Counted from the first letter of the stretch, positions 47,865-57,634 are shown. The stretch: DNA of 64,000 nucleotides from Plantactinospora sp039889035 (GCA_039889035.1 JBDQQY010000022.1:62001-126000); one strand, 5' to 3'. Notes: generated by a model not told the origin, from the sequence alone. Program-made: numbers and translations.

Positions 47865-47893
47865 AGAGTACCTACCGTGAGTGGGCACGTCAA
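47865..47893 (-). promoter_or_regulatory. Promoter of the str operon (rpsL-rpsG-fusA-tuf)
   Basis: TTGACG (47893-47888) and TACTCT (47870-47865) with a 17-nt spacer: a good housekeeping-sigma promoter. The predicted start is near 47858. Immediately downstream lies a doubled 10-bp palindrome (47836-47855). The whole 47570-48060 gap holds no gene. Confidence 0.75.
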
Positions 47894-48060
47894 AACAGGA
47901 CTCCGGGAGGTCGTCGAGCAACCCCCGGCCAGGCCCGGATCTCCGCGTCGCCCCCGAGAAGCACTGCCGGTTTTCAAGTGTACCGGGTGATCCCGCGATC
48001 GGCCCGTCGGCCTGGTAACCCGACAGCCGCCTGCCCCGGCCGGCCGACCGCCGACGGCGC

Positions 48061-49062
48061 TCAGGCCAGTTGCAGCAGCACCGCCACGGCCAGCGCGAGC
48101 ACCGTCAGCGCGAGGCCCACACCGGCACAGCTGATGCCGGCGATCGCCAGGCCCCGGCCGGTGAACCGGACCGGCGGCGCCGTGGAGCCCGGCGCGGCGA
48201 CGGGCGTCACGCGGCGACGACCGGGCCAGAGTGCCCGACCGGTGGGCGAGGTCTGCCGGCGGCCCAGCTCGCCCAGCAGCACGCCGGCCAGGCCGAGCAG
48301 CCCGGCGAGCACCGCGAAGGCGCCCGCGACCCAGCCGCCCCAGTCCTCCGGGCTGCTGCCGGCGAGACCCAGGCAGCCGGCGGTGAAGGCGACCAGCACG
48401 GATCCGACCCCGGTCACCAGCGAGGCCACCGCCGGCCCCGAGGTGACCGGAGCCACCTCGAGATGTACCAGGCCGAACGGCGTACCCGGGACCGCGTCCA
48501 CCCGGCTGGGCGCCCGCAGCGACTCCCGGGGTGGCGCCGGCACCGCGGCCGGGCCAGCGCCGCCGGCCGGGCCCGGTCCGGCGTTCAGACTGGGCATGCC
48601 GGGGTACGCCGTCGGCGCACCGCCCTGCGACGCCGCCCGGAGCGGCTCCGCCACCGGGTACCCGGCGACGCCGGCCGCCCCCGGCGCACCCGCCGGGGCC
48701 GGGCCGGAGATCGGAACGGCCGGCACTGGGCCGGAATCCTGGCCGGGCCCCCAGGCGGAGGTCGCCGGGGCCGGCGGCGTGGCGGGGCTCGGCGCCCAGG
48801 TGGGGTTCGCCGGCAGCGGGGCGGTGGAGGCGCCAGCCCAGCCCGTGCCGGAGACCCCCGGCCCGGCCTCGGACCCGGTCGGCGCGGGGCGGGACCATTC
48901 GCTGGCCAACCCGCCCGGCTCCCCCGGCGCGCTCGTCGGCGACGCCACCGCACTCGGCGGCAGCGTGTACGAGGGCTCGTGGTAGCGAGGCTCGGGCCCG
49001 GCGGGCCGCCCCGGCGTCTCGTCCGCCGCGCGCTCCACCCCGGGTGGCTGCGCCTCCTCCAT
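48061..49062 (-). CDS. Pro/Ala/Gly-rich membrane protein with C-terminal TM region
   Basis: 333 aa. The first ~200 residues are low-complexity Pro/Ala/Gly. From ~215 there are hydrophobic segments: VASLVTGVGSVLVAFTAGCL, then WVAGAFAVLAGLLGLAGVLL, a basic linker, and GLAIAGISCAGVGLALTVLA at the end. The layout resembles DUF4190-type proteins with long N-terminal extensions. ATG 49062 follows GGGGATTTTCGTG; a GTG one codon upstream is possible. Same strand as rpsL but 490 bp away. Function unknown. Confidence 0.7.
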   Translation of the reverse strand: MEEAQPPGVERAADETPGRPAGPEPRYHEPSYTLPPSAVASPTSAPGEPGGLASEWSRPAPTGSEAGPGVSGTGWAGASTAPLPANPTWAPSPATPPAPATSAWGPGQDSGPVPAVPISGPAPAGAPGAAGVAGYPVAEPLRAASQGGAPTAYPGMPSLNAGPGPAGGAGPAAVPAPPRESLRAPSRVDAVPGTPFGLVHLEVAPVTSGPAVASLVTGVGSVLVAFTAGCLGLAGSSPEDWGGWVAGAFAVLAGLLGLAGVLLGELGRRQTSPTGRALWPGRRRVTPVAAPGSTAPPVRFTGRGLAIAGISCAGVGLALTVLALAVAVLLQLA

Positions 49063-49245
49063 CACGAAAATCCCCCTGCACACCACCGAGCCGCCAACCA
49101 CGGCGGAACCGACCGGCCGAGGAGAATCCGTCGACCGGGCCCGACACGTCGTGCCAAGGTCAGGTTACCGCCGCGCGGCCAGCCGCCACCGGCCCGGTTA
49201 CGTCCGGTAGCCCTGCCACCGAACCACCCTTCGCCGGCGGCCTGG

Positions 49246-49605
49246 TCAGTCGACCCCGGGCGCGAAGTCCTGGCCGACCGAGCCGTCGGCCAGATTCACC
49301 ACACCGATCACGGTCGCCGCCACCAGCGCGGTCGCGGCGAGGGCGACTCCGGCCCAGGCCAGCCGCTCACCGCGACGCAGCCAGGCGGCGCCCGTCAGAT
49401 AACCGCGGGAGGCGTACGCCTCCCGGCGGGCCTGCCGGGCCAGCACCATCGCCAGGGTCGCCGGGACGATGCCCCCGACCAGTGGACCGGTCAGCAGCGC
49501 CACCAGGCCGAGGGCGAAGACCGCCCGCGACTTGGTGGAACGCACCGGATCCGGGTCGAGCGGATGCCGCGTCCCCGGGTTGGCCGCCGGCGTCGTGGTC
49601 ACCAC
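49246..49605 (-). CDS. Small DUF4190-like membrane protein
   Basis: 119 aa with two hydrophobic hairpins (~30-55, VFALGLVALLTGPLVGGIVP; ~84-105, WAGVALAATALVAATVIGVV). The N terminus is Pro/Thr-rich, and GRYL-like motifs between the TMs are absent. GTG start; two adjacent GTG codons are possible. The layout of linker plus paired TMs resembles the C-terminal part of the neighbouring 333-aa protein. Function unknown. Confidence 0.65.
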   Translation of the reverse strand: MVTTTPAANPGTRHPLDPDPVRSTKSRAVFALGLVALLTGPLVGGIVPATLAMVLARQARREAYASRGYLTGAAWLRRGERLAWAGVALAATALVAATVIGVVNLADGSVGQDFAPGVD

Positions 49606-49643
49606 GTCAGCCTACCCAACCCGGCGTGCACGGCCGGAAAAGC

Positions 49644-49681
49644 GAGGCGCCCCGCTCGTCGCTGGACGAGCGGGGCGCCTC
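49644..49681 (-). terminator. Rho-independent terminator of rpoB-rpoC
   Basis: Perfect 17-bp stem (49644-49660 / 49665-49681) with a GCTG loop starting 10 bp past the rpoC stop. On the minus strand it is followed by GCTTTTCC, giving a short U-run. Confidence 0.9.
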
Positions 49682-49691
49682 GGGTGTCGCC

Positions 49692-52600
49692 TTAGCGGTA
49701 CGACCCGAAGTCGAAGTCGTCCAGCGGCACCGCCTGGCCGCTGGCCGGCCCGAACCCGTAGTCGGTCTCCGGGTAGCCGGTCATCGAGTAGACCTTGGCC
49801 TTCGCCTCCTCGGTCGGCTCGACCCGGATGTTGCGGTACTTGCTGATGCCCGTACCGGCCGGGATGAGCTTACCGATGATGACGTTCTCCTTGAGACCGA
49901 TCAGCGAGTCGCTCCGGGCGTGGATCGCCGCGTCCGTGAGTACCCGAGTGGTCTCCTGGAAGGACGCCGCCGACAGCCACGAGTCGGTGGCCAGCGACGC
50001 CTTGGTGATGCCCATCAGCACCGGCCGGCCCGCCGCGGGCTCGCCGCCCTCGGAGACGAGTCGGCGGTTCTCCGACTCGAACAGCGCCCGGTCGACCAGC
50101 ACACCCGGCAGGAACTCGGTCGCGCCGGAGTCGATCACCGTCACCCGCTTGAGCATCTGGCGGATGATGATCTCGATGTGCTTGTCGTGGATGAGCACAC
50201 CCTGCGACCGGTAGACCTCCTGGACCTCCTGGGTCAGGTGGACCTGGACCGCCCGCGGGCCGAGGATCCGCAGCAGCTCGTGCGGGTCGATGGTGCCCTT
50301 GGTGAGCTTCTGGCCGACGTCGACGTGATCCCCGTCGTGCGCCTGGAGCGGCACCCGCTTGGAGATCTTGTCGTACACGATCTCGTCGGTGCCGTCGTCC
50401 GGCACCACGATGATCTTGCGCGACCGCTCGCCGTCCTCGATCCGGATCCGGCCCGGGGTGTCGGCGATCGGCGCCTTGCCCTTCGGGACCCGGGCCTCGA
50501 AGATCTCCTGGACCCGGGGCAGACCCTGGGTGATGTCCTCACCCGCGACACCACCGGTGTGGAAGGTACGCATCGTGAGCTGCGTGCCCGGCTCACCGAT
50601 CGACTGGGCGGCGATGATGCCGACCGCCTCGCCGACGTCCACGGTCTTGCCCGTCGGCAGCGAGCGGCCGTAGCACGCACCGCAGACGCCGAGCTTGGAC
50701 TCGCAGGTGAGCACACTGCGGACCCGTACGGTGTCCACCCCGGCCCCCACGATCCTGTCGACCAGGATCGTGTTGATGTCCGCACCCCGCTCGGCGACCA
50801 GGTTGCCGTCGGGACCCTTGATGTCGTCGGCCAGGGTACGGGCGTGCACGCTGGTCTCCACGTGCTCGTGTGCCACCAGCCTGCCGTCGAGCTGGGTCGC
50901 GATCTGCATCGGGATGGCGCGGTCGGTGCCGCAGTCCTCCTCGCGGATGATCACGTCCTGCGAGACGTCCACCAGACGACGGGTCAGGTAACCCGAGTCG
51001 GCGGTACGCAGCGCCGTGTCGGCGAGACCCTTCCGGGCACCGTGCGTGGAGATGAAGTACTCCAGCACGGAGAGACCCTCCCGGTAGCTGGCCTTGATCG
51101 GCCGCGGGATGATCTCACCCTTCGGGTTGGCCACCAGACCACGGATCGCGGCGATCTGGCGGAGCTGGAGCAGGTTACCGCGGGCACCCGAGTTGATCAT
51201 CTTCCACAGCGGGTTCTCCTGCGGCAGCGCGGTCTCCATCTCCTTGGCAACCTCGTTGGTCGCCTTGGTCCAGATCTCGATGAGCTCGCCGCGACGTTCC
51301 TCGGCGGTCATCAGACCCCGCTGGTACTGCTTGTCGATCCGCTCGGCTTCCTTCTCGTACCGCTCCAGGATCTCCCGCTTGCGCGGCGGCGCGATGACGT
51401 CCTCCATGCCGATCGTCACGCCGGACCAGGTGGCCCAGTGGAAACCGGCCTCCTTGAGCCCGTCGAGCGTCGCGGCCAGGGCCACCTTCGGGAACCGCTC
51501 GGCGAGATCGTTGACGATCGCGGAGAGCTGCCCCTTGCGGATCTCGTAGTTCACGAACCGGTAGCCCTGCGGCAGGGTCTCGTTGAAGAGCACCCGCCCC
51601 AGCGTGGTCTCCACGGTCAGCGGCTCACCCGGAACCCAGCCCTCCGGTGCGGTCCACCGCGAGGCACCCGGGCCGTTGTCCACCTCGACCACACCGCGCA
51701 GCCGGATCTTCACCGGAGTCTGCAGGTGCAGCTCACCGTTGTCGAAGGCCATCCGCGCCTCGGCGTCCGAGCTGAACACCCGGCCCTCGCCGATCTCACC
51801 CGGGGTGAGGTGGGTCAGGTGGTAGAGGCCGATGACCATGTCCTGGGTGGGCATGGTGACCGGCTTGCCGTCCGCCGGCTTGAGGATGTTGTTGGACGAG
51901 AGCATCAGGATCCGGGCCTCGGCCTGCGCCTCGGCGGACAGCGGCACGTGCACCGCCATCTGGTCGCCGTCGAAGTCCGCGTTGAACGCGGTGCAGACCA
52001 GCGGGTGGATCTGGATCGCCTTGCCCTCGACGAGCTGCGGCTCGAACGCCTGGATGCCCAGCCGGTGCAGGGTCGGCGCCCGGTTCAGCAGCACCGGGTG
52101 CTCGCCGATGACCTCTTCCAGCACGTCCCAGACGACCGGCCGCTGCCGCTCGACCATCCGCTTCGCGGACTTGATGTTCTGTGCGTGGTTGAGGTCGACC
52201 AGCCGCTTCATCACGAACGGCTTGAACAGCTCCAGCGCCATCTGCTTGGGCAGGCCGCACTGGTGCAGCTTGAGCTGCGGACCGACCACGATCACGGAAC
52301 GACCGGAGTAGTCGACCCGCTTGCCCAGCAGGTTCTGCCGGAACCGGCCCTGCTTGCCCTTGAGCATGTCCGACAGCGACTTCAGCGGCCGGTTACCCGG
52401 GCCGGTGACCGGCCGACCACGCCGGCCGTTGTCGAACAGCGCGTCCACGGCCTCCTGGAGCATCCGCTTCTCGTTGTTGACGATGATCTCGGGCGCGCCG
52501 AGGTCGATCAGTCGCTTGAGCCGGTTGTTCCGGTTGATCACGCGGCGGTAGAGGTCGTTCAGGTCCGAGGTCGCGAAGCGGCCACCGTCGAGCTGCACCA

Positions 52601-53579
52601 TCGGGCGCAGGTCCGGCGGGATCACCGGTACGCAGTCCAGCACCATGCCGAGCGGCGAGTTGCGGGTGTTCAGGAACGCCGCCACGACCTTGAGCCGCTT
52701 GAGCGCCCGGATCTTCCGCTGGCCCTTACCGCTACGGATGATCTCGCGGAGGTTATCCGCCTCGGCGTCCAGGTCCATGTTCTGGACCAGCGCCTTGATC
52801 GCCTCGGCGCCCATCCCACCGGTGAAGTACTCGCCGAACCGGTCCCGCAGCTCGCGGTAGAGCAGCTCGTCGGTGACCAGCTGCTTCGGCTCCAGCTTGC
52901 GGAAGGTGTCCAGCACCTCGTCGAGGCGGTCGATCTCGCGCTGCGCCCGGTCGCGGATCTGGCGCATCTCGCGCTCTCCGCCCTCCTTGACCTTGCGCCG
53001 CACGTCGGCCTTGGCACCCTCGGCCTCCAGCTCGGCCAGGTCGGCCTCAAGCTTGGCGGCCCGCTTCTCGATCTCCGAGTCGCGACTGTTCTCGGCCTGC
53101 CGCTTCTCGGCCAGGATCTCGTTCTCCACCGTGGCGAGGTCGCGGTGCCGCGCCTCCGTGTCGACGCTGGTCACCACGTACGACGCGAAGTAGATGATCT
53201 TTTCGAGGTCCTTCGGCGCCAGGTCGAGCAGGTAGCCCAGCCGGCTCGGAACACCCTTGAAGTACCAGATGTGCGTAACCGACGCGGCCAGCTCGATGTG
53301 GCCCATCCGCTCACGCCGCACCTTGGAGCGGGTCACCTCGACACCGCAGCGCTCACAGATGATGCCCTTGAACCGGACCCGCTTGTACTTACCGCAGTAG
53401 CACTCCCAGTCCCGCTGCGGGCCGAAGATCTTCTCGCAGAAGAGCCCGTCCTTTTCCGGCTTCAGGGTGCGGTAGTTGATCGTCTCAGGCTTCTTAACCT
53501 CGCCGTGCGACCACTGACGGATGTCGTCAGCGGTGGCCAGGCCAATCCGCAACTCGTCGAAGAAGTTGACGTCGAGCAC
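49692..53579 (-). CDS. rpoC: RNA polymerase beta' subunit
   Basis: 1295 aa from GTG 53579 (VLDVNFFDELRIGLATADDI) with GAGGGA 9 nt upstream; the frame is open for 14 more codons but those are not conserved. N-terminal zinc site in CYCGKYKR and ICERCGVEV, catalytic NADFDGDQMAVH with the Mg-binding aspartates, second zinc site CGTDRA / CESKLGVCGACYG. The lineage-specific insert near 150-240 is coiled and Glu/Lys/Arg-rich. 92 bp after rpoB. Confidence 0.99.
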   Translation of the reverse strand: MLDVNFFDELRIGLATADDIRQWSHGEVKKPETINYRTLKPEKDGLFCEKIFGPQRDWECYCGKYKRVRFKGIICERCGVEVTRSKVRRERMGHIELAASVTHIWYFKGVPSRLGYLLDLAPKDLEKIIYFASYVVTSVDTEARHRDLATVENEILAEKRQAENSRDSEIEKRAAKLEADLAELEAEGAKADVRRKVKEGGEREMRQIRDRAQREIDRLDEVLDTFRKLEPKQLVTDELLYRELRDRFGEYFTGGMGAEAIKALVQNMDLDAEADNLREIIRSGKGQRKIRALKRLKVVAAFLNTRNSPLGMVLDCVPVIPPDLRPMVQLDGGRFATSDLNDLYRRVINRNNRLKRLIDLGAPEIIVNNEKRMLQEAVDALFDNGRRGRPVTGPGNRPLKSLSDMLKGKQGRFRQNLLGKRVDYSGRSVIVVGPQLKLHQCGLPKQMALELFKPFVMKRLVDLNHAQNIKSAKRMVERQRPVVWDVLEEVIGEHPVLLNRAPTLHRLGIQAFEPQLVEGKAIQIHPLVCTAFNADFDGDQMAVHVPLSAEAQAEARILMLSSNNILKPADGKPVTMPTQDMVIGLYHLTHLTPGEIGEGRVFSSDAEARMAFDNGELHLQTPVKIRLRGVVEVDNGPGASRWTAPEGWVPGEPLTVETTLGRVLFNETLPQGYRFVNYEIRKGQLSAIVNDLAERFPKVALAATLDGLKEAGFHWATWSGVTIGMEDVIAPPRKREILERYEKEAERIDKQYQRGLMTAEERRGELIEIWTKATNEVAKEMETALPQENPLWKMINSGARGNLLQLRQIAAIRGLVANPKGEIIPRPIKASYREGLSVLEYFISTHGARKGLADTALRTADSGYLTRRLVDVSQDVIIREEDCGTDRAIPMQIATQLDGRLVAHEHVETSVHARTLADDIKGPDGNLVAERGADINTILVDRIVGAGVDTVRVRSVLTCESKLGVCGACYGRSLPTGKTVDVGEAVGIIAAQSIGEPGTQLTMRTFHTGGVAGEDITQGLPRVQEIFEARVPKGKAPIADTPGRIRIEDGERSRKIIVVPDDGTDEIVYDKISKRVPLQAHDGDHVDVGQKLTKGTIDPHELLRILGPRAVQVHLTQEVQEVYRSQGVLIHDKHIEIIIRQMLKRVTVIDSGATEFLPGVLVDRALFESENRRLVSEGGEPAAGRPVLMGITKASLATDSWLSAASFQETTRVLTDAAIHARSDSLIGLKENVIIGKLIPAGTGISKYRNIRVEPTEEAKAKVYSMTGYPETDYGFGPASGQAVPLDDFDFGSYR

Positions 53580-53671
53580 GTTATATGTCCCTCGTGTCGT
53601 GTCGTTTTCTGTTGCTAGCACCCGGGGTTGGGGTTCGGGGTGGCTCGAGCCGCCCCGAACCCACCACCCAC

Positions 53672-56600
53672 CTACACCTCTTCGACCGAGCTCGGCTCAC
53701 GCCGGGACAGGTCGATGCCGAGTTCCTCCGCGGCCCGGAAGACCTCGTCGTCGGTCTCGCGCATCTCCAGGGCCACACCGTCGCTGGAGAGCACCTCTAC
53801 GTTGAGGCACAGCGACTGGAGCTCCTTGAGCAGCACCTTGAAGGACTCCGGGATGCCCGGTTCGGGAATGTTCTCGCCCTTGACGATCGCCTCGTACACC
53901 TTGACCCGGCCGAGGACGTCGTCGGACTTGATCGTCAGCAGCTCCTGCAGGGCGTACGCGGCGCCGTACGCCTGCATCGCCCAGCACTCCATCTCGCCGA
54001 ACCGCTGGCCACCGAACTGCGCCTTACCACCCAGCGGCTGCTGCGTGATCATCGAGTACGGGCCGGTCGACCGAGCGTGGATCTTGTCGTCGACCAGGTG
54101 GTTCAGCTTGAGGATGTAGATGTAGCCGACCGCGATCGGGTCGGGCAGCGGCTCGCCGGAACGTCCGTCGAAGAGCTGCGCCTTGCCGCTCGCGCCGATC
54201 AGCTGCTTGCCGTCCCGGTTGGGCAGGGTCGACGAGAGCAGACCGGAGATCTCCTCCTCCTTGGCGCCGTCGAAGACCGGCGTCGCCACGTTGGTGTCCG
54301 GCTCGGACTCGTGCGCGTCGATCGACCGCAGCGCCCGCTTCCAGTCCGCGTCCTCACCCTGTACCTGCCAGCCGGTCTTGGCGACCCACCCGAGGTGGGT
54401 CTCCAGCACCTGGCCGATGTTCATCCGGCTCGGCACGCCGAGCGGGTTGAGCACGATGTCGACCGGGGTGCCGTCCTCCAGGAACGGCATGTCCTCGACC
54501 GGCAGGATCTTGGAGATGACGCCCTTGTTGCCGTGCCGGCCGGCGAGCTTGTCACCGTCCTGGATCTTCCGCTTCTGCGCCACGTAGACCCGGACCAGCT
54601 CGTTGACGCCCGGCGGCAGCTCGTCGCCGTCCTCCCGGGAGAAGGTCCGTACGCCGATGACCGTGCCGGTCTCGCCGTGCGGCACCTTCAGCGAGGTGTC
54701 CCGGACCTCGCGCGCCTTCTCGCCGAAGATCGCGCGGAGCAGCCGCTCCTCCGGGGTCAGCTCGGTCTCGCCCTTGGGCGTGACCTTGCCGACCAGGATG
54801 TCGCCGGTGACGACCTCGGCGCCGATCCGGATGATGCCGCGCTCGTCGAGGTCGGCGAGCATCTCCTCGCTGACGTTCGGGATGTCGCGGGTGATCTCCT
54901 CCGGACCGAGCTTGGTGTCCCGGGCGTCGACCTCGTGCTCCTCGATGTGGATCGAGGTGAGGGCGTCCTGCTGGACGAGGCGCTGCGACAGGATGATCGC
55001 GTCCTCGTAGTTGTGGCCCTCCCACGGCATGAACGCGACCAGCAGGTTGCGGCCGAGCGCCATCTCGCCGTCGTCGGTGCACGGACCGTCCGCGATGACC
55101 TGGCCCGCCTCCACCCGGTCGCCCTCGAAGACGACCGGCTTCTGGTTGACACAGGAGCCCGCGTTGGAGCGGCGGAACTTGTGCAGCAGGTAGGTACGCC
55201 GGTGGCCGTCGTCCTGGTGCACCGTCACGTAGTCGGCGCACAGGTCCTCGACCACGCCGCCGACCTCGGCGACGACCACGTCACCGGCGTCCACCGCGGC
55301 CCGGTATTCCATACCGGTACCGACCAGCGGCGCCTCGGCCTTGACCAGCGGCACCGCCTGGCGCTGCATGTTCGCGCCCATCAGTGCCCGGTTGGCGTCG
55401 TCGTGCTCGAGGAACGGGATCATGGCGGTGGCGACCGACACCATCTGGCGCGGCGACACGTCCATGTAGTCGACCGCGGTGGGAGCGACGTAGTCGACCT
55501 CACCGCCCTTCCGGCGGACCAGGACCCGGTCCTCGGCGAAGGTGCCGTCCGCACGCAGCGCGGTGTTGGCCTGCGCCTTGACGAACCGGTCCTCCTCGTC
55601 GGCGGTCAGGTAGTCGATCTGGTCGGTGACCCGGCCCTCGACCACCTTCCGGTACGGCGTCTCGATGAAACCGAACGGGTTGACCCGGCCGAAGGTCGAC
55701 AGGGCGCCGATCAGGCCGATGTTCGGGCCTTCCGGCGTCTCGATCGGGCACATCCGGCCGTAGTGCGACGGGTGCACGTCCCGGACCTCGAAGCCGGCCC
55801 GCTCCCGGGACAGACCACCCGGGCCGAGCGCGCTCAGCCGGCGCCGGTGGGTCAGGCCCGCCAGCGGGTTGGTCTGGTCCATGAACTGGGACAGCTGCGA
55901 CGTACCGAAGAACTCCTTGATCGCCGCCACCACCGGGCGGATGTTGATCAGGGTCTGCGGGGTGATCGCCTCGACGTCCTGGGTGGTCATCCGCTCGCGG
56001 ACCACCCGCTCCATCCGGGAGAGGCCGACCCGAACCTGGTTCTGGATCAGCTCGCCCACGGTACGGAGCCGGCGGTTGCCGAAGTGGTCGATGTCGTCGG
56101 CCTCGTAGCCCTCCTCACCGGCGTGCAGCCGGCAGAGGTACTCCACGGTGGCGACGATGTCGTCCTCGGTCAGCGTGCCCTTGTTGATCGGGACGTCGAC
56201 CTCGAGCTTCTTGTTGAACTTGTATCGGCCGACCTTGGCGACGTCGTACCTCTTCGGGTTGAAGAAGAGGTTGTCGAGCAGGGTCTGGGCGTTCTCCCGG
56301 GTGGGGGGCTCGCCCGGCCGGAGCTTGCGGTAGATGTCGAGCAGCGCCTCGTCCACCCCGGCGATGTGGTCCTTCTCCAGGGTGGTCATCATCAGCTCGG
56401 ACCAGCCGAACCGCTCGCGGATCTGCTCGTTGGTCCAGCCGATCGCCTTGAGCAGGACGGTGACGGCCTGCCGGCGCTTACGGTCGATGCGGACACCCAC
56501 GGTGTCGCGCTTGTCGATGTCGAACTCCAGCCAGGCACCCCGACTCGGGATGACCTTGACGCTGGAGAGATCGCGGTCGGAGGTCTTGTCCGGCTGCTTG

Positions 56601-57103
56601 TCGAAGTAGACGCCCGGGGACCGGACGAGCTGGCTGACCACCACGCGCTCGGTGCCGTTGATGATGAAGGTGCCCTTCGGCGTCATCATCGGGAAGTCAC
56701 CCATGAACACCGTCTGACTCTTGATCTCGCCGGTGGTGTTGTTGGTGAACTCCGCGGTCACGAACAGCGGGGCGCAGTAGGTCAGGTCCTTCTCCTTGCA
56801 CTCCTCGATCGAGGCCTTGACCTCGTCGAAGCGGGGCGCGGAGAAGGAAAGCGACATAGTGCCAGAGAAGTCCTCAATGGGACTGATCTCGTCGAGGATC
56901 TCGGCGAGACCCGATCGAGCGTGCGGGTCGTCGGCCGACCGGCCCTGCCAAGCCTCGTTGCCGACCAGCCAGTCAAACGACTCGTTCTGGATGGCGAGGA
57001 GGTTGGGGACCTCGAGGTGTTCGGTAATCCTGCCGAAGGAGATTCGGCGGGGCGCGAAAGCGCTCGACGTACGACTGGTCTTCGCAGGGCGGGAAGCTGC
57101 CAA
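53672..57103 (-). CDS. rpoB: RNA polymerase beta subunit
   Basis: 1143 aa. TTG start at 57103 with GGAAGGA 6 nt upstream (MAASRPAKTSRTSSAFAPRR). The rifampicin region reads SQLSQFMDQTNPLAG and LTHRRRLSALGPGGL: Asp516, His526 and Ser531 (E. coli numbering) are wild type, so no classical resistance change. Position 518 is Thr instead of the E. coli Asn. A C-terminal acidic segment precedes REPSSVEEV. First gene of the rpoBC unit, with two candidate promoters within 160 bp. Confidence 0.99.
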   Translation of the reverse strand: MAASRPAKTSRTSSAFAPRRISFGRITEHLEVPNLLAIQNESFDWLVGNEAWQGRSADDPHARSGLAEILDEISPIEDFSGTMSLSFSAPRFDEVKASIEECKEKDLTYCAPLFVTAEFTNNTTGEIKSQTVFMGDFPMMTPKGTFIINGTERVVVSQLVRSPGVYFDKQPDKTSDRDLSSVKVIPSRGAWLEFDIDKRDTVGVRIDRKRRQAVTVLLKAIGWTNEQIRERFGWSELMMTTLEKDHIAGVDEALLDIYRKLRPGEPPTRENAQTLLDNLFFNPKRYDVAKVGRYKFNKKLEVDVPINKGTLTEDDIVATVEYLCRLHAGEEGYEADDIDHFGNRRLRTVGELIQNQVRVGLSRMERVVRERMTTQDVEAITPQTLINIRPVVAAIKEFFGTSQLSQFMDQTNPLAGLTHRRRLSALGPGGLSRERAGFEVRDVHPSHYGRMCPIETPEGPNIGLIGALSTFGRVNPFGFIETPYRKVVEGRVTDQIDYLTADEEDRFVKAQANTALRADGTFAEDRVLVRRKGGEVDYVAPTAVDYMDVSPRQMVSVATAMIPFLEHDDANRALMGANMQRQAVPLVKAEAPLVGTGMEYRAAVDAGDVVVAEVGGVVEDLCADYVTVHQDDGHRRTYLLHKFRRSNAGSCVNQKPVVFEGDRVEAGQVIADGPCTDDGEMALGRNLLVAFMPWEGHNYEDAIILSQRLVQQDALTSIHIEEHEVDARDTKLGPEEITRDIPNVSEEMLADLDERGIIRIGAEVVTGDILVGKVTPKGETELTPEERLLRAIFGEKAREVRDTSLKVPHGETGTVIGVRTFSREDGDELPPGVNELVRVYVAQKRKIQDGDKLAGRHGNKGVISKILPVEDMPFLEDGTPVDIVLNPLGVPSRMNIGQVLETHLGWVAKTGWQVQGEDADWKRALRSIDAHESEPDTNVATPVFDGAKEEEISGLLSSTLPNRDGKQLIGASGKAQLFDGRSGEPLPDPIAVGYIYILKLNHLVDDKIHARSTGPYSMITQQPLGGKAQFGGQRFGEMECWAMQAYGAAYALQELLTIKSDDVLGRVKVYEAIVKGENIPEPGIPESFKVLLKELQSLCLNVEVLSSDGVALEMRETDDEVFRAAEELGIDLSRREPSSVEEV

Positions 57104-57178
57104 GATGCGTCCTTCCGAGGACCGGTGCTGCTAGATGCGGCTGTCACGCGTGCACTCCAATGGCCCCACTCCAAACGC

Positions 57179-57208
57179 CCATAACTGGACATTCCGAGCA
57201 GGGGTCAA
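57179..57208 (-). promoter_or_regulatory. Candidate proximal promoter of rpoB-rpoC
   Basis: TTGACC (57208-57203), 18-nt spacer, TTATGG (57184-57179). Would give a leader of about 70 nt. The -10 match is only moderate. Confidence 0.4.
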
Positions 57209-57231
57209 GTCGGAAGGCAGCGCAAACTAGC

Positions 57232-57260
57232 AGTGTAGCCGAGCGGCTAACCGCTGTCCA
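57232..57260 (-). promoter_or_regulatory. Candidate distal promoter of rpoB-rpoC
   Basis: TGGACA (57260-57255), 17-nt spacer, TACACT (57237-57232). Leader of about 120 nt. Both are in the 661-bp gap between rplL and rpoB, which holds no gene; its far side has the rplL terminator and about 340 bp in which nothing specific is seen. Confidence 0.55.
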
Positions 57261-57600
57261 GCCCACCACGGCAGGGCGTTGCAGAACGTGTCGCCAGCCG
57301 TCGGCTGGCGCGCGCCGAGCGCGCTCACACGTCCCGCACGCATCCTGCTAGGCCTCGTAGGGACCAGCGGCTCGTGGTGCTCCGTGGCCCTTACCCAGGT
57401 GTCGGCCGTCGCAAGCGCGGAAGGTCTTGCTGATGTCAGCGTGCCTGCCGGTTCCTGCCGCGTCAAGGGCTGATGACCGGGTCGGGCGACCTCTTTGCCC
57501 GGGTCGCCATCCGAGCCTGACCGGCCGGACGGGCCGACGACGGCCGTCCGAGGCGCCAAAGCCCTGATCATCGACGGTCGCAGCCTGTCAACGACCGGAG

Positions 57601-57634
57601 ACGGGCGGCGATCCGGCGCCGGATCGCCGCCCGT
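57601..57634 (-). terminator. Perfect 34-bp palindrome downstream of rplL
   Basis: Two 17-bp arms with no spacer (57601-57617 / 57618-57634), 130 bp after the rplL stop, in the gap before rpoB. A strong terminator-like structure without a U-run. It may separate the rplJL and rpoBC transcripts, or trim read-through between them. Confidence 0.75.

Noticed and set aside
48531..53618. A 1695-codon plus-strand open frame opposite rpoC and its neighbours
   Set aside because: Antisense shadow of rpoC and of the proline-rich gene; no conserved domain.
53585..57184. A 1199-codon plus-strand open frame opposite rpoB
   Set aside because: Antisense shadow; the minus strand codes a complete RpoB.
57241..57260. 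GGCTAACCGCTGTCCAG near the rpoB promoter as a third copy of the DUF559-flanking palindrome
   Set aside because: Only a short chance resemblance; the arms do not pair in the same way.
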